A program made the translations under genes and the position numbers. The notes beneath the pieces were generated by a model, which saw nothing but the letters and a program-made list of their open reading frames with translations, ran no database searches and was not told the DNA's origin. From Kytococcus schroeteri (lineage in GTDB: Bacteria > Actinomycetota > Actinomycetes > Actinomycetales > Dermatophilaceae), in contig NZ_PKIZ01000014.1 of assembly GCF_002847825.1 (NCBI RefSeq), positions 1 through 64,000 on the forward strand: a stretch of 64,000 nucleotides of DNA. Reading direction: 5' to 3'. This document shows, one piece after another, positions 14,747 to 23,734 of the stretch (its first letter is position 1; every line of letters starts with the position of its first letter).

Positions 14747-15886
14747 ATGAGGTTCTTGCAGACGAGCGACTGGCAGTGGGGCATGACCCGGCGCTGGTTC
14801 TCCGAGGCCGACCAGGCGCGCTTCACGCAGGCGCGCAACGACGCGGTCGTGCGGGCGGGGCAGGTGGCGGCCGAGCACGGCTGCGCGTTCATGGTGGTGG
14901 CGGGGGACGTCTTCGACTCCAACCAGCTCGGGCGCGACACGGTGCGACGGGCCATGGAGGCGCTGCGGCAGGTGCCGGTGGACGTCTACCTGCTGCCCGG
15001 CAACCACGACGCGCTCGACGCCGCCTCGATCTACGACCAGGAGGTGTTCACCGGGGCCGGGTTGGGGCACGTGCACGTGCTGCGCGACAGCGAGCCCGTG
15101 ACGGTGGCCGAGGGGGTGGAGCTGGTGGGGGTCCCGCTGACCACCAACCGGCCGGACCGCGACGTGGTGGCCGAGGTGCTCGACCTCCTCGACCCGCCGG
15201 CCGACGGGGTGCGGCGGGTCCTCGTCGCCCACGGCCAGCTGCGGGAGCTCGACCCGGGCCACCGGGTCTCGGCGCTCGACGGCGCCCGCATGCGGCGGGC
15301 GCTCGACGAGGGGCTCGTGCACTGGGTGGCCCTCGGCGACCGGCACTCCCGGTGGGCGGACTCCAGTGGGCGCGTGCACTACTCGGGTGCGGTGGAGGTG
15401 ACGGACTTCCGCGACGAGCACGTGGGGGACGTGCTCGTGGTGGACCTGGGCCAGGGGGAGGAGCAGCCGTCCTGCGAGGTGGTCCACGTGGGCACCTGGC
15501 AGATGCTGCAGGTCTCCCGGCAGGTGGACTCCGCCGACGACGTGGCGCGGCTCCGGGCCGAGTGGGAGGCCGTGGAGAACAAGTCCACCGTGGTGCTCAA
15601 GCACGCCCTCACTGGCACGCTGACGCTCACCGAGGACGTCGCGCTGCAGGAGCTGCTGGAGTGGGCGCAGGACGCCTTCGCCGCGGCCTTCGCGTGGGAC
15701 CGCCACACTGACGTGGTGGTGGTGCCGGACGACGCGGAGTTGGCGGACATCGGCATCGGGGGTTACGTGGCCCGCGCCGCGCAGGACCTCACGGACACCG
15801 CCGGGGCCGGCGGTCGGGACGCGGTGGCTGCCTCGGACGCGCTGCGCCTGCTGTACCGCTACGCACGGGGAGGAGCACGGGCATGA
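14747..15886 (+). CDS. sbcD: SbcD-like metallophosphoesterase nuclease subunit
   Basis: 379 residues of the Mre11/SbcD calcineurin-like superfamily. Motif I is SDWQWG (D8, with Gln10 where E. coli SbcD has His), motif II GDVFD (53-57) and motif III GNHD (85-88), with AHGQL and GDRHSR as motifs IV and V. The Gln in motif I and Asp in motif V set it apart from classical SbcD; related actinobacterial proteins annotated as DNA repair exonucleases show similar changes. It overlaps the ATPase partner gene by ATGA. The pair should process DNA double-strand ends or hairpins. Confidence 0.8.
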   Translation: MRFLQTSDWQWGMTRRWFSEADQARFTQARNDAVVRAGQVAAEHGCAFMVVAGDVFDSNQLGRDTVRRAMEALRQVPVDVYLLPGNHDALDAASIYDQEVFTGAGLGHVHVLRDSEPVTVAEGVELVGVPLTTNRPDRDVVAEVLDLLDPPADGVRRVLVAHGQLRELDPGHRVSALDGARMRRALDEGLVHWVALGDRHSRWADSSGRVHYSGAVEVTDFRDEHVGDVLVVDLGQGEEQPSCEVVHVGTWQMLQVSRQVDSADDVARLRAEWEAVENKSTVVLKHALTGTLTLTEDVALQELLEWAQDAFAAAFAWDRHTDVVVVPDDAELADIGIGGYVARAAQDLTDTAGAGGRDAVAASDALRLLYRYARGGARA

Positions 15887-18528
15887 GGATCCACCGCATC
15901 GAGGTGCAGGACCTGCGAGGGGTGGAGCACGCCGTGCTCGCGGACGTGCCGGAGGCCGGGGTGCTCGTGCTCGAGGGGCCCAACGAGGCCGGCAAGAGCA
16001 CGATGCTCAAGGCCCTGGACATGCTGCTGACGGAGAAGGCCTCCGCCAGGAAGCAGTACGTGAAGGACTCCCAGCCGGTGGGGCGCGACGTGGCCCCCCG
16101 GGTGAGCGCCGAGCTGACCATCGGGCCGGAGCGCTTCGTCTACACCAAGCAGTGGCTGCGCAGCCCGAGCACCGAGTTCCGGGCCGTCGGGGGCGCGCGC
16201 CGCCTCACCGGCGACGACGCCCACAACCACGTCAGCGGGCTGCTGGCCGAACACGGGGACGAGACGCTGCGCCGCGCGCTGCAGCTGCTCCAGGAGGGGC
16301 CGCTGGAGGTCACCGGCCTGGACGGCTCGCAGCGCCTGGCCGCGGCGCTCGACGCCGCGTCCGGTGGTGAGGCGGCCGACGAGCAGGGCGAGGCCGCCAC
16401 GCTGCTGGAGCGTGTGGAGGCCGACGCCGGGGAGTGCTGGACGGCCAAGGGACAGCCGCGCGGCGAGCTCAAGCGTTTGCAGGACGCGCACGCCGAGGCG
16501 GTGGCGGCGGAGGAGGCCGCGCAGGCCGCCGTCGACGCCATCGAGTCCGAGGTGCAGCGGGCCGCCGACCTGGCCCAGCGGGTGGAGGCCGCCGACGAGC
16601 GGCGACGGGTTGCCCAGCGCACCCGCGACGAGCTGGAGAAGCGGTGGGCCGACACCGAGTCCGAGCGATGTGCCGTGGCCGAGGCCGAGGAGGCCCTGCG
16701 CCGGGCGGGACGGGAGCACGAGCGTGCCGTGGCCGATGCCGGGGCCCGCGAGGAGCTGGTGGCCGAGGCCGAGCGGGCCACGGCGGACGTGACGGCCGCG
16801 CAGGAGGCCCAGGAGGCGGCGTCCGGTCCTCGTGCGGAGGCCGACGAGGCGCTCGCCGAGGTCGTCGGTGAGCGGGAGGAGGCCGAGGCCGCCGAGGACG
16901 AGGCGCGGTCCGGGGTCCGTGCCGCCGAGGCGGCCGAGGGTCTGGCCCGGGCAGCGGCCGGTCTGACCTCCCTGCAGCGCACCGTGGAACGGCTCGACGC
17001 CCTGCGGGCCCGGCAGCGGACGATCGCCGAGACGCTCGCCGGGCAGGTGGTGGACGACGCCGCACTGGAACGCATCACCGGGGCCCAGGAACAGCTGCAC
17101 CTGGCCACGGCGCGCCGTGACGCCGCCAGCCCCCGCCTCCGGGTGGCGGGCGACACCGCCGTCCCCGTGAGCGTGGGCGGCCGGGCGCTGCCGGCCGACG
17201 AGTGGCCCTGGGAGGAGCCGGTCACCCAGCCCACCGTGGTGGAGGTCTCCGGGGTGCAGGTGCACGTGCTGCCGCCCGAGGGGGCCGGAGAGGACGAGGT
17301 CGAGTCCGCCCGGCGCACGCTCGCGGAGGCGCTCGCCGCCGTGGAGGTGCGCGACGTGGCCGAGGCGCACCGTCGCCACCTCGAGGTGCAGCGGGCGCGG
17401 GCCGAGCGCGACGACGTGGACGCCCAGCTGGCGGACGCCCTCGAGGGACGCACGGTGGAGGAGTGGCGGTCGGAGGCCGCCGACGCCGCGCACCAGGTGG
17501 AGCAGGCCGCGGAGGAGCCGGTGGACCCCGCAGCCGCCCGTGAGGCCCTGGCTGCGGCCCGGGAGGGCCACGAGACGGCCCGGCACGCGGCGGAGTCCCT
17601 GCGGGCCCGGGAGGCTGCGGCCCGGGAGGCTGTGACCACCCGCCGGGCGGCGGCGGAGCGTGCCGAGGTGCAGCTCGAGGCCGCGACCGCTGCTGCGGCC
17701 CGGGTGGCCGATCGGCTCGCGGCGGCCCGCGGCGTGGCCGACGACGACGCGGTGGCCGCTGCGGTCAGGGTGGCCGCGGAGGCGCTGGAGTCGGCCGAGG
17801 AGCGGGTCACCGAGCGGCGTGCGGCGCTGGCGGCGGCCGGGTCGGTGTCGCCGGAGGACGTGGAGTCGGCCCGGGTGGCCGCCGAGCGGGCCGAGGAGCG
17901 GCACCGCCGGGCACGTGACGAGCACCAGCAGGCCGAGGGCATGGTGAAGCAGGCCGGCAAGGAGGGCCGCGCGGACGCCCTGGCCCGGGCCGGCGCGGAG
18001 CGGGAGCACCTCGCGGCCGACCTTGCCCGCGTGCAGGCCCGGGCGGACGCGCTGCGCCTGCTGCTGGAGACCCTGCGTGCCCGTCGGGCCGAGGCCCAGG
18101 CAGCGTACGTACGGCCCTTCCGGGAGGCCCTCGAGGAGCTCGGCGCCGTGGTCCACGGCGACGGCTTCTCCGTGGACGTCTCGCCGAACCTCGCCATCAC
18201 CTCCCGCACCGTGGACGGGGTGCCGGTCCCGCTGGCGGACCTCTCCACCGGCGCCCGGGAGCAGCTGGCGGTTCTCAGCCGCCTGGCCGTGGCCCGTGTG
18301 GTGGACCCCGGTGAGGGCGTCCCGGTGGTGCTCGACGACGCCCTGGGGTGGACCGACCCGGACCGTCTACGGAGCATGGGTCGTGCCCTCGGGAGGGCGG
18401 GGGAGGACGCGCAGGTCATCGTGCTCACCTGCACGCCCGGCCGCTACGACGCGGTCCCCGGCGCCCACGTGGTGCACACCGACGACCTGCGGGCCGCCGC
18501 GGCTGCGACCGGTCGGGTCACGGACTAG
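15883..18528 (+). CDS. sbcC: SbcC/Rad50-like ATPase
   Basis: 881 residues. Walker A GPNEAGKST is at 32-40 after an N-terminal strand typical of Rad50-type SMC ATPases. The middle is a long Ala/Glu/Arg-rich coiled coil in two arms (about 185-410 and 475-770). The C-terminal lobe carries the signature STGAREQLAVLSRLA and Walker B VPVVLDDALGW. No CxxC zinc hook is visible between the arms, and at 881 residues it is shorter than E. coli SbcC. It is the likely partner of the nuclease subunit with which it overlaps. Confidence 0.82.
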   Translation: MRIHRIEVQDLRGVEHAVLADVPEAGVLVLEGPNEAGKSTMLKALDMLLTEKASARKQYVKDSQPVGRDVAPRVSAELTIGPERFVYTKQWLRSPSTEFRAVGGARRLTGDDAHNHVSGLLAEHGDETLRRALQLLQEGPLEVTGLDGSQRLAAALDAASGGEAADEQGEAATLLERVEADAGECWTAKGQPRGELKRLQDAHAEAVAAEEAAQAAVDAIESEVQRAADLAQRVEAADERRRVAQRTRDELEKRWADTESERCAVAEAEEALRRAGREHERAVADAGAREELVAEAERATADVTAAQEAQEAASGPRAEADEALAEVVGEREEAEAAEDEARSGVRAAEAAEGLARAAAGLTSLQRTVERLDALRARQRTIAETLAGQVVDDAALERITGAQEQLHLATARRDAASPRLRVAGDTAVPVSVGGRALPADEWPWEEPVTQPTVVEVSGVQVHVLPPEGAGEDEVESARRTLAEALAAVEVRDVAEAHRRHLEVQRARAERDDVDAQLADALEGRTVEEWRSEAADAAHQVEQAAEEPVDPAAAREALAAAREGHETARHAAESLRAREAAAREAVTTRRAAAERAEVQLEAATAAAARVADRLAAARGVADDDAVAAAVRVAAEALESAEERVTERRAALAAAGSVSPEDVESARVAAERAEERHRRARDEHQQAEGMVKQAGKEGRADALARAGAEREHLAADLARVQARADALRLLLETLRARRAEAQAAYVRPFREALEELGAVVHGDGFSVDVSPNLAITSRTVDGVPVPLADLSTGAREQLAVLSRLAVARVVDPGEGVPVVLDDALGWTDPDRLRSMGRALGRAGEDAQVIVLTCTPGRYDAVPGAHVVHTDDLRAAAAATGRVTD

Positions 18529-18609
18529 CGTGGAGGGCGAATCCCGCCGCCGGCGGGGCCGGGCGCCGCTCCACCGGACGCGCCCGGACCGGACACCCAG
18601 GAGGTGCTC

Positions 18610-19074
18610 ATGAACGACAAGCCCACCCGCATCAGTGCCCAGCGCGAGATCCCGGCCTCCACCGCCGAGGTCTTCGACGTGCTCTCCCTGCCGGAGAACC
18701 ACGTGAAGCTCGACGGCTCGGGCTTCGTCCGCTCGGTCGGCCACGGCGACCGCATCACCGAGGTCGGCCAGGTGTTCACCATGAACATGGAGGGCGACCA
18801 CATGGGCGGCGAGTACCAGACCGACAACCACGTGACCGGGTACAACAAGAACCAGTCGCTGGCCTGGAAGACCGCCCCGGCCGGCACCGAGCCGCCCGGC
18901 TGGGAGTGGGTGTGGACCCTCGAGGCCCAGGGCCCGGACTCCACCCTCGTCACCGTCTCCTACGACTGGTCCGAGGTCACCGACGAGGCGCTGCTGCAGA
19001 AGGTCGGCTTCCCGCTGGTGCCGCAGGAGGCCCTCGAGGACTCGCTGGAGAAGCTCGCGGCCGAGGTCGACTGA
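18610..19074 (+). CDS. SRPBCC (START-like) domain protein
   Basis: 154 residues with an N-terminal strand ISAQREIPASTAEVFDVLS and C-terminal helix typical of the SRPBCC/polyketide cyclase superfamily, which forms a hydrophobic ligand cavity. The ATG at 18610 is chosen over GTG 18604 because AGGAGG lies 5 nt upstream. A possible -10 (TAGCGT) overlaps the sbcC stop. The ligand is unknown. Confidence 0.75.
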   Translation: MNDKPTRISAQREIPASTAEVFDVLSLPENHVKLDGSGFVRSVGHGDRITEVGQVFTMNMEGDHMGGEYQTDNHVTGYNKNQSLAWKTAPAGTEPPGWEWVWTLEAQGPDSTLVTVSYDWSEVTDEALLQKVGFPLVPQEALEDSLEKLAAEVD

Positions 19075-19133
19075 CGCCACCTGGGGCACGACACGGGCAC
19101 ACGGATCGCGCGGAGATCGCACGCCCCACGCGC

Positions 19134-19178
19134 AGGACCCCGCTCCCCGGCCGGATCTGGCCGTCGGAGCGGGGTCCT
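19134..19178. terminator. intrinsic terminator between SRPBCC gene and tRNA-Arg
   Basis: A 13-bp perfect stem (19134-19146 with 19166-19178) separates the convergent SRPBCC gene and tRNA-Arg; it can act in both directions. It begins just beyond the 3' end of the tRNA. Confidence 0.7.
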
Positions 19179-19185
19179 GTGCGTG

Positions 19186-19257
19186 TGCCCCCGGCAGGAT
19201 TCGAACCTGCGACACCTTCTTTAGGAGAGAAGTGCTCTTCCCCTGAGCTACGAGGGC
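19186..19257 (-). tRNA. tRNA-Arg (CCU anticodon)
   Basis: On the minus strand the sequence folds as a complete cloverleaf: acceptor GCCCTCG/CGGGGGC (one G-U pair), D arm GCTC/GAGC, anticodon stem CTTCT/AGAAG with the loop CTCCTAA, and T arm GCAGG-TTCGAAT-CCTGC. The loop gives anticodon CCU, reading AGG. CCA is not encoded. An AGTCTA/TAGACT hexamer lies about 20 bp upstream and may be its -10. Confidence 0.93.
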
Positions 19258-19300
19258 GGGCGCGTCGCGCGGTCGCACAGTCTACGGGTCCGCGGGCAAC

Positions 19301-19306
19301 TACCCT
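19301..19306 (+). promoter_or_regulatory. -10 element (TACCCT) of a leaderless gene
   Basis: TACCCT ends 6 nt before the GTG at 19313. It lies divergent to tRNA-Arg. Confidence 0.5.
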
Positions 19307-19312
19307 GCCCCT

Positions 19313-22300
19313 GTGAGCACCGAGCCCCAGTCCCCCACCCCCGTCGGTCGCGCGACGTCCGCCGCGTGGTCGTCCGCCCTCGCCGACTCGGGTGGGCGCA
19401 ACAGCCTCATCTGGGGTCCGCGGCCGGGCCTGTCCCTGGACCTGGTGGCCGCCCACCCCGGTGGCGTGGCCAAGCTGCTCTCCGGCCAGCCGGTGCTCCT
19501 CAGCGACCTCGTCCGCGCCCCCGGGCCGCGCGCCCGCGCCCTCGCCACGGCCCTCGCCATCGCCGAGCGCGCGCAGGAGATGGAGGACGACTGGGGCCTG
19601 ACCACCTGCTTCGTCACCTCCGGCACCGCCACCTGGGACGTCCCGGGAACGCTCGCCCCGGCCGCCGCGGTGGTGCTTCGCCCGGCCCGGGTCACCGTGG
19701 TGGACCCGGCGCGCAGCGAGGTGGAGTTCGCCCTCACCGGCATCCCCGAGGTGAACCCGGCCCTACTGCGCTTCCTGCGCGTCTCCCACGGCGTGGACCT
19801 CGACCCGGTGGTGCTCGCCGAGATGGTCGACCGCCTCCACGCCCGCACCGACGACCCGCTGCTGCGCCACCTGGAGATGCTCTGCCGCGCCGTGCCCGGC
19901 TTCACGGTCCGCTCGGGGCAGCGCCTGGCCACGCTCACGCACGCCAAGGACGCCGGCATCGCCGACCTGGCGGAGGTCACCGCCGCGCCCTCGCGCCTGG
20001 TCACCCAGCTGGCGGCGGCCACCGGCGGCCGTGACACCAACCCGGTGGCCCCGCACCTGCCCCGCGTGGCCGGGGTGACCCGCAACGTGGTGTGCCCGCT
20101 CGATGCCGTGCAGCTGCAGGTGCTCGACCTGGTGGCCGCCGAGCAGGACGTCCTCGTGGAGGCCCGCCCGGGCACGGGCCGCACCAGCCTGCGCTCGGCC
20201 CTCGTGGCCGATGCCGTGGCGCACGGCCGCACGGTGCTGGTGGCCGCGGCGGACGCGTCGGTGCGCCGCCAGGTGGCCGCCGTCATCGACAACTGGGCCG
20301 AGTCCGAGGTGCCCGTGGCCTGGGGGGTGGCCCGCACGCGTGACGAGGAGGTCACCCAGCACGCCGCCCTCACCGCCGCGCTGGAGCGCCTGGTGGAGGG
20401 CGGCGACCCGGCCCCGGTGTCCACGGCGGACCCCTCGCGGACGTCGCTCGACGAGGCCCTGGCACAGCACCTGGGGCACGCGGCCACGGTGCACGACAAG
20501 CGCCAGCCGTGGGGCGTGAGCGTCCACGACCTGCACCAGCGCCTGGCCGCCCTGGCGGGGACGCCGACGCCGCCCTCGGTGGTGGTGCCGCTGGACGACG
20601 AGGTGGTGCAGCGCATCAGCGTGGCCGACCTGCCGGGTGTGCAGGCCGACCTCACGGACCTGGCCCGCCGGGGCGCGTGGTCGGTGCGGGCGCGGGAGAA
20701 CGCCTGGTTCGGCGTGCACGCCGACGACGAGGCGGAGGCGCAGCGCCTGGCCGCGGTGGCCCGTGGCCTGGCCGAGGGTCGCCTGCAGCAGGTGCGCGAC
20801 GACCTCGCCGCCGTGGCTGAGAGCCTCGGGGTGCCGCCGGTCGGCTCGCTGGAGGAGGGGCTGCGCCTGCTGCGCCTGGCCCGCTCCGTGCGGCTCACCG
20901 TGCAGCGCTTCGGGCCCGCCGTGTTCGAGGAGGACCTCGACGCCTGGTCCGCCGCCCACGGTGGTCGCGCGCCGCGTCCGCTCGGTGGGCTGCAGGCCCG
21001 CCGGACCCGCGCCCACGTGCGCGAGCTGCTGCAGGAGCACGGTGCCGACCCGCAGGAGGGCGTGGCCGCGGCCGTGGCCCAGGCGGTGAGCACCGGGCAC
21101 CGGCTGGCGGGGTGGCCGGGCCGCCGCGCGGACGCCCCCGTGGAGCCGCTGGGCGCTGAGCTGACGGCGGCCTCCGAGCGCTTCGAGTCGGTCTACGACG
21201 ACGTGGTCTGGTTCGGCACGCACCTCTCCGGCGAGGAGGGGGCGGAGCTCCCCGCGGCGGACCTGGACGCGCTGCAGCAGCGGATGCAGCGGCTCGTCGC
21301 CCACCCCGAGGGCGCCGCGGTGCTGGCCGATGTCTCGCCTCGCTGGCGTGAGCTGGCCGGCCGGGGCCTGGAGCCGGTGTTGCGGGAGTTCTCGCGCCGT
21401 GCGGTGCCCACCGAGCGGGTGGCCACCGAGGTGGAGCACGTGTGGATCCGCGCCGTGCTGGCGATGATGGAGCGCGCCACCCCGGAGCTCACCACGCACG
21501 ACCGCGAGTCCGCCCTGGCCGGCGTGGCCGCGCTCGAGGAGGCCGTCACCGCCTCGCACACCGCCGCGCGGGAGGCCGTGGCGCAGGGGGTGCACACGGC
21601 CCGGGTCGCGCTGGGTCGCTCCCGCCGTGCGGCCGCCCTGCTGGAGGCCGCACGCCGTGACGGCCCGTGGGGCCTGGCCGAGTGGTGGCGCCGCGCCCCG
21701 GACGTGATGCGGGCGCTCACCCCCGTGGTGGTGGCCTCGCCGTGGGTGGTGGCCGACGCGCTGCCCGCCTCGGCGCGGCTGGACCTGGTGGTCGTGGACG
21801 ACCTCACGGGCACCACGCCGGCGCGCGTGGCCGCCGCGCTGGGCCGTGCCCGCACCTTGGTGGGCTTCGGTGACCCGGAGGTCTCGCGCCCGCGCGAGCC
21901 GCAGCCGAGCACCCCGGGCGAGCCGACCGCCCCGGCCGTGGGCGAGTCCGCCTGGGTCGTCCTGGCACGGCGCGTGCCGCAGCTGGCGCTGGCCACCGCC
22001 TGGCGTCCCCTCTCGGCCGACCTGGAGCCCCCGGTTCCGGGCCGCACGCCGCTGGCCGCGGTGCCGGGGCTGCGGTCGACGGTGCGCACCCGCCACGTGG
22101 TGGAGCAGGAGTCCGTGCCGCAGGCCGTCTGGGAGCTCGTCCGTGGCGCCCTCGCGCAGCCCTCGGGCACGCAGTCGGTGCTGGTGACCCCGCCCACCGA
22201 TGCCGAGGCCACCTGGTGGCGCCAGCGCCTCGACCGGCACCTGGAGGGCGACCACTACACGGCGGCCGTGCGCGGCAACGTCACCGTGCTGCCGTGGCGT

Positions 22301-22900
22301 CGCGCCGTCCGCACCACGGCCGACGTGGTGGTGGTGCTGGCCGACGGGCACGGCGAGCTGCTGGGCGAGGTCGTGGCCGCCCCGGGCACCGACCGGCTGG
22401 TGCTGCCGGTGCTGCGCCGGGCGCGTCGTGCCCTGGACCTCGTGGTCACCCGCTCGTCGGAGGACGAGCTGCGCGCCGCCCGTTCCGTCCCGGACACCGC
22501 CGGTGGTCTGCTGACCCGCTGGTTCGACGCCCCGCCGGTGGGTGGCAGGGCCGTGGCCGATGCGGATCTGCCGCCTTTGCACGCGCGCTTCGTGCGCCGC
22601 CTGCGGGCCGAGGGCCTCGTGGTGCGCCCGGTGCACCACGCCCTGCTGGGCTGGGTGCTGCACGTCGCCCCGGGTCCTCGCCGTCCGGAGATCACCACCA
22701 TCCTGTTCGACGAGCCGGTGACCCGCCGCGACGTCGAGGTGGACGCCCACGTGCGCGTCTGGCCCGAGCAGCTGCGCCGGGCCGGCTGGCTCGTGGAGCA
22801 GGTCTCGAGCCTGGACCTGCACCGTGACCTGGGCCGTGAGGCGATGCGGGTGCGCAACGGCGTGCTGCGCGCTGCCGCGCAGCAGTCGGGTCGCGCGTGA
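19313..22900 (+). CDS. large helicase-like protein with degenerate motifs
   Basis: 1195 residues. The N-terminus (about 15-130) resembles DUF4011 of superfamily 1 helicase-like proteins (SGGRNSLIW, then ALATALAIAERAQEMEDDWG). A P-loop-like ARPGTGRTS near 283-292 has Arg in place of the Walker Lys, and the expected DExx motif is reduced to LDLVVVDD near residue 825. The middle is helical. The C-terminal 130 residues match the position of a Vsr/DUF559-type nuclease domain (RLRAEGLVVRPVHHALLGW, then a DVEVDAHVRVWPEQLR stretch) but lack its catalytic acidic signature. A working ATPase or nuclease is doubtful. The downstream GTG overlaps its stop. Confidence 0.7.
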   Translation: MSTEPQSPTPVGRATSAAWSSALADSGGRNSLIWGPRPGLSLDLVAAHPGGVAKLLSGQPVLLSDLVRAPGPRARALATALAIAERAQEMEDDWGLTTCFVTSGTATWDVPGTLAPAAAVVLRPARVTVVDPARSEVEFALTGIPEVNPALLRFLRVSHGVDLDPVVLAEMVDRLHARTDDPLLRHLEMLCRAVPGFTVRSGQRLATLTHAKDAGIADLAEVTAAPSRLVTQLAAATGGRDTNPVAPHLPRVAGVTRNVVCPLDAVQLQVLDLVAAEQDVLVEARPGTGRTSLRSALVADAVAHGRTVLVAAADASVRRQVAAVIDNWAESEVPVAWGVARTRDEEVTQHAALTAALERLVEGGDPAPVSTADPSRTSLDEALAQHLGHAATVHDKRQPWGVSVHDLHQRLAALAGTPTPPSVVVPLDDEVVQRISVADLPGVQADLTDLARRGAWSVRARENAWFGVHADDEAEAQRLAAVARGLAEGRLQQVRDDLAAVAESLGVPPVGSLEEGLRLLRLARSVRLTVQRFGPAVFEEDLDAWSAAHGGRAPRPLGGLQARRTRAHVRELLQEHGADPQEGVAAAVAQAVSTGHRLAGWPGRRADAPVEPLGAELTAASERFESVYDDVVWFGTHLSGEEGAELPAADLDALQQRMQRLVAHPEGAAVLADVSPRWRELAGRGLEPVLREFSRRAVPTERVATEVEHVWIRAVLAMMERATPELTTHDRESALAGVAALEEAVTASHTAAREAVAQGVHTARVALGRSRRAAALLEAARRDGPWGLAEWWRRAPDVMRALTPVVVASPWVVADALPASARLDLVVVDDLTGTTPARVAAALGRARTLVGFGDPEVSRPREPQPSTPGEPTAPAVGESAWVVLARRVPQLALATAWRPLSADLEPPVPGRTPLAAVPGLRSTVRTRHVVEQESVPQAVWELVRGALAQPSGTQSVLVTPPTDAEATWWRQRLDRHLEGDHYTAAVRGNVTVLPWRRAVRTTADVVVVLADGHGELLGEVVAAPGTDRLVLPVLRRARRALDLVVTRSSEDELRAARSVPDTAGGLLTRWFDAPPVGGRAVADADLPPLHARFVRRLRAEGLVVRPVHHALLGWVLHVAPGPRRPEITTILFDEPVTRRDVEVDAHVRVWPEQLRRAGWLVEQVSSLDLHRDLGREAMRVRNGVLRAAAQQSGRA

Positions 22901-23160
22901 CCGGGCGCGCCCACCGCCGGGTGGTCGCCCCCTCCACGGCGGTGGGGGCGGTGGACTGGGAGGACTCGACGCCTCGCACCCGGGACGGTGCGGAGGACGA
23001 GCCCGCCGGCGCCGGCCCTGCGGCGGCAGGACCCGCCCGTGGTGTGTCCGGGGGCGCTCCCGGCCCCGCCACACCCGGGGCCCGGCGCGTGGTGAGCGAG
23101 CGTCCCTTCTCGGCGGCCGACAGCCGGTGGCTGGAGGACCGCCCGCCCCACTGGGGCTGA
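22897..23160 (+). CDS. small hypothetical protein coupled to the helicase-like gene
   Basis: 87 residues beginning at a GTG that overlaps the preceding stop (GTGA). Most of it is Ala/Gly/Pro/Glu-rich; only the C-terminus (RPFSAADSRWLEDRPPHWG) looks constrained. Translational coupling suggests that it works with the large protein. Confidence 0.55.
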   Translation: MTGRAHRRVVAPSTAVGAVDWEDSTPRTRDGAEDEPAGAGPAAAGPARGVSGGAPGPATPGARRVVSERPFSAADSRWLEDRPPHWG

Positions 23161-23193
23161 CGCCCGCACGGCGCGCCCCCTCCCCGGCACAGC

Positions 23194-23230
23194 ACGACGC
23201 CGCCGCACCTGTCGGGTGCGGCGGCGTCGT
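23194..23230. terminator. bidirectional intrinsic terminator
   Basis: A 16-bp perfect stem (23194-23209 with 23215-23230) with a 5-nt loop lies between convergent genes. Confidence 0.75.
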
Positions 23231-23275
23231 CGTCAGCGGGCGCTCGGCGCCGGGGCCGGGTCACCGGCCGGGGGC

Positions 23276-23653
23276 TCACAGCCCGCGGTTGGCCTTGAGC
23301 AGGTCGCGGATCTCGGCGAGCACCTCGGAGTCGGTCTCGGGGACCTCCAGGCCGCGACGCTCGTTGAACTTGTTCATCGGCAGCACGAACACGAAGTACA
23401 CGACGGCGGCGGTGATCAGGAAGGTGATCAGCGCGGTGATGATGGCGCCGAAGTCCATGAAGGTGGCCGGGTTGGACGAGCGCAGGCGGAAGCCCAGACC
23501 GTCGGCGTTCACGCCACCGACGGCGGCGAGGATCGGGTTGATGAGGTTCTCGACGACCTTGTTGACCACGGCGGCGAAGGCCGAGCCGATGACGACCGCG
23601 ACGGCCAGCTCGATGACGTTGCCGCGCATGATGAAGTCCTTGAAACCCTGCAT
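23276..23653 (-). CDS. mscL: large-conductance mechanosensitive channel
   Basis: 125 residues with the MscL layout: an N-terminal amphipathic QGFKDFIMRGN, TM1 (about 14-40, VIELAVAVVIGSAFAAVVNK), a periplasmic loop, TM2 (about 66-90) and a C-terminal helical bundle with EVPETDSEVLAEIRDLL. It releases solutes on hypo-osmotic shock. The ATG at 23653 has AGGAGC upstream, whereas the longer frame has no ribosome binding site. Confidence 0.95.
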   Translation of the reverse strand: MQGFKDFIMRGNVIELAVAVVIGSAFAAVVNKVVENLINPILAAVGGVNADGLGFRLRSSNPATFMDFGAIITALITFLITAAVVYFVFVLPMNKFNERRGLEVPETDSEVLAEIRDLLKANRGL

Positions 23654-23734
23654 GGTGGTGCTCCTGAAGCTGTGGGGGGGGTGAACCACCGGGTGCGGGG
23701 GTCCAGGCCCGCAGACTATCCGGGGCAGGGCCCC

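Noticed and set aside
16140..18434. 764-codon frame antisense to sbcC
   Set aside because: Ala/Arg/Ser-only composition typical of a shadow frame.
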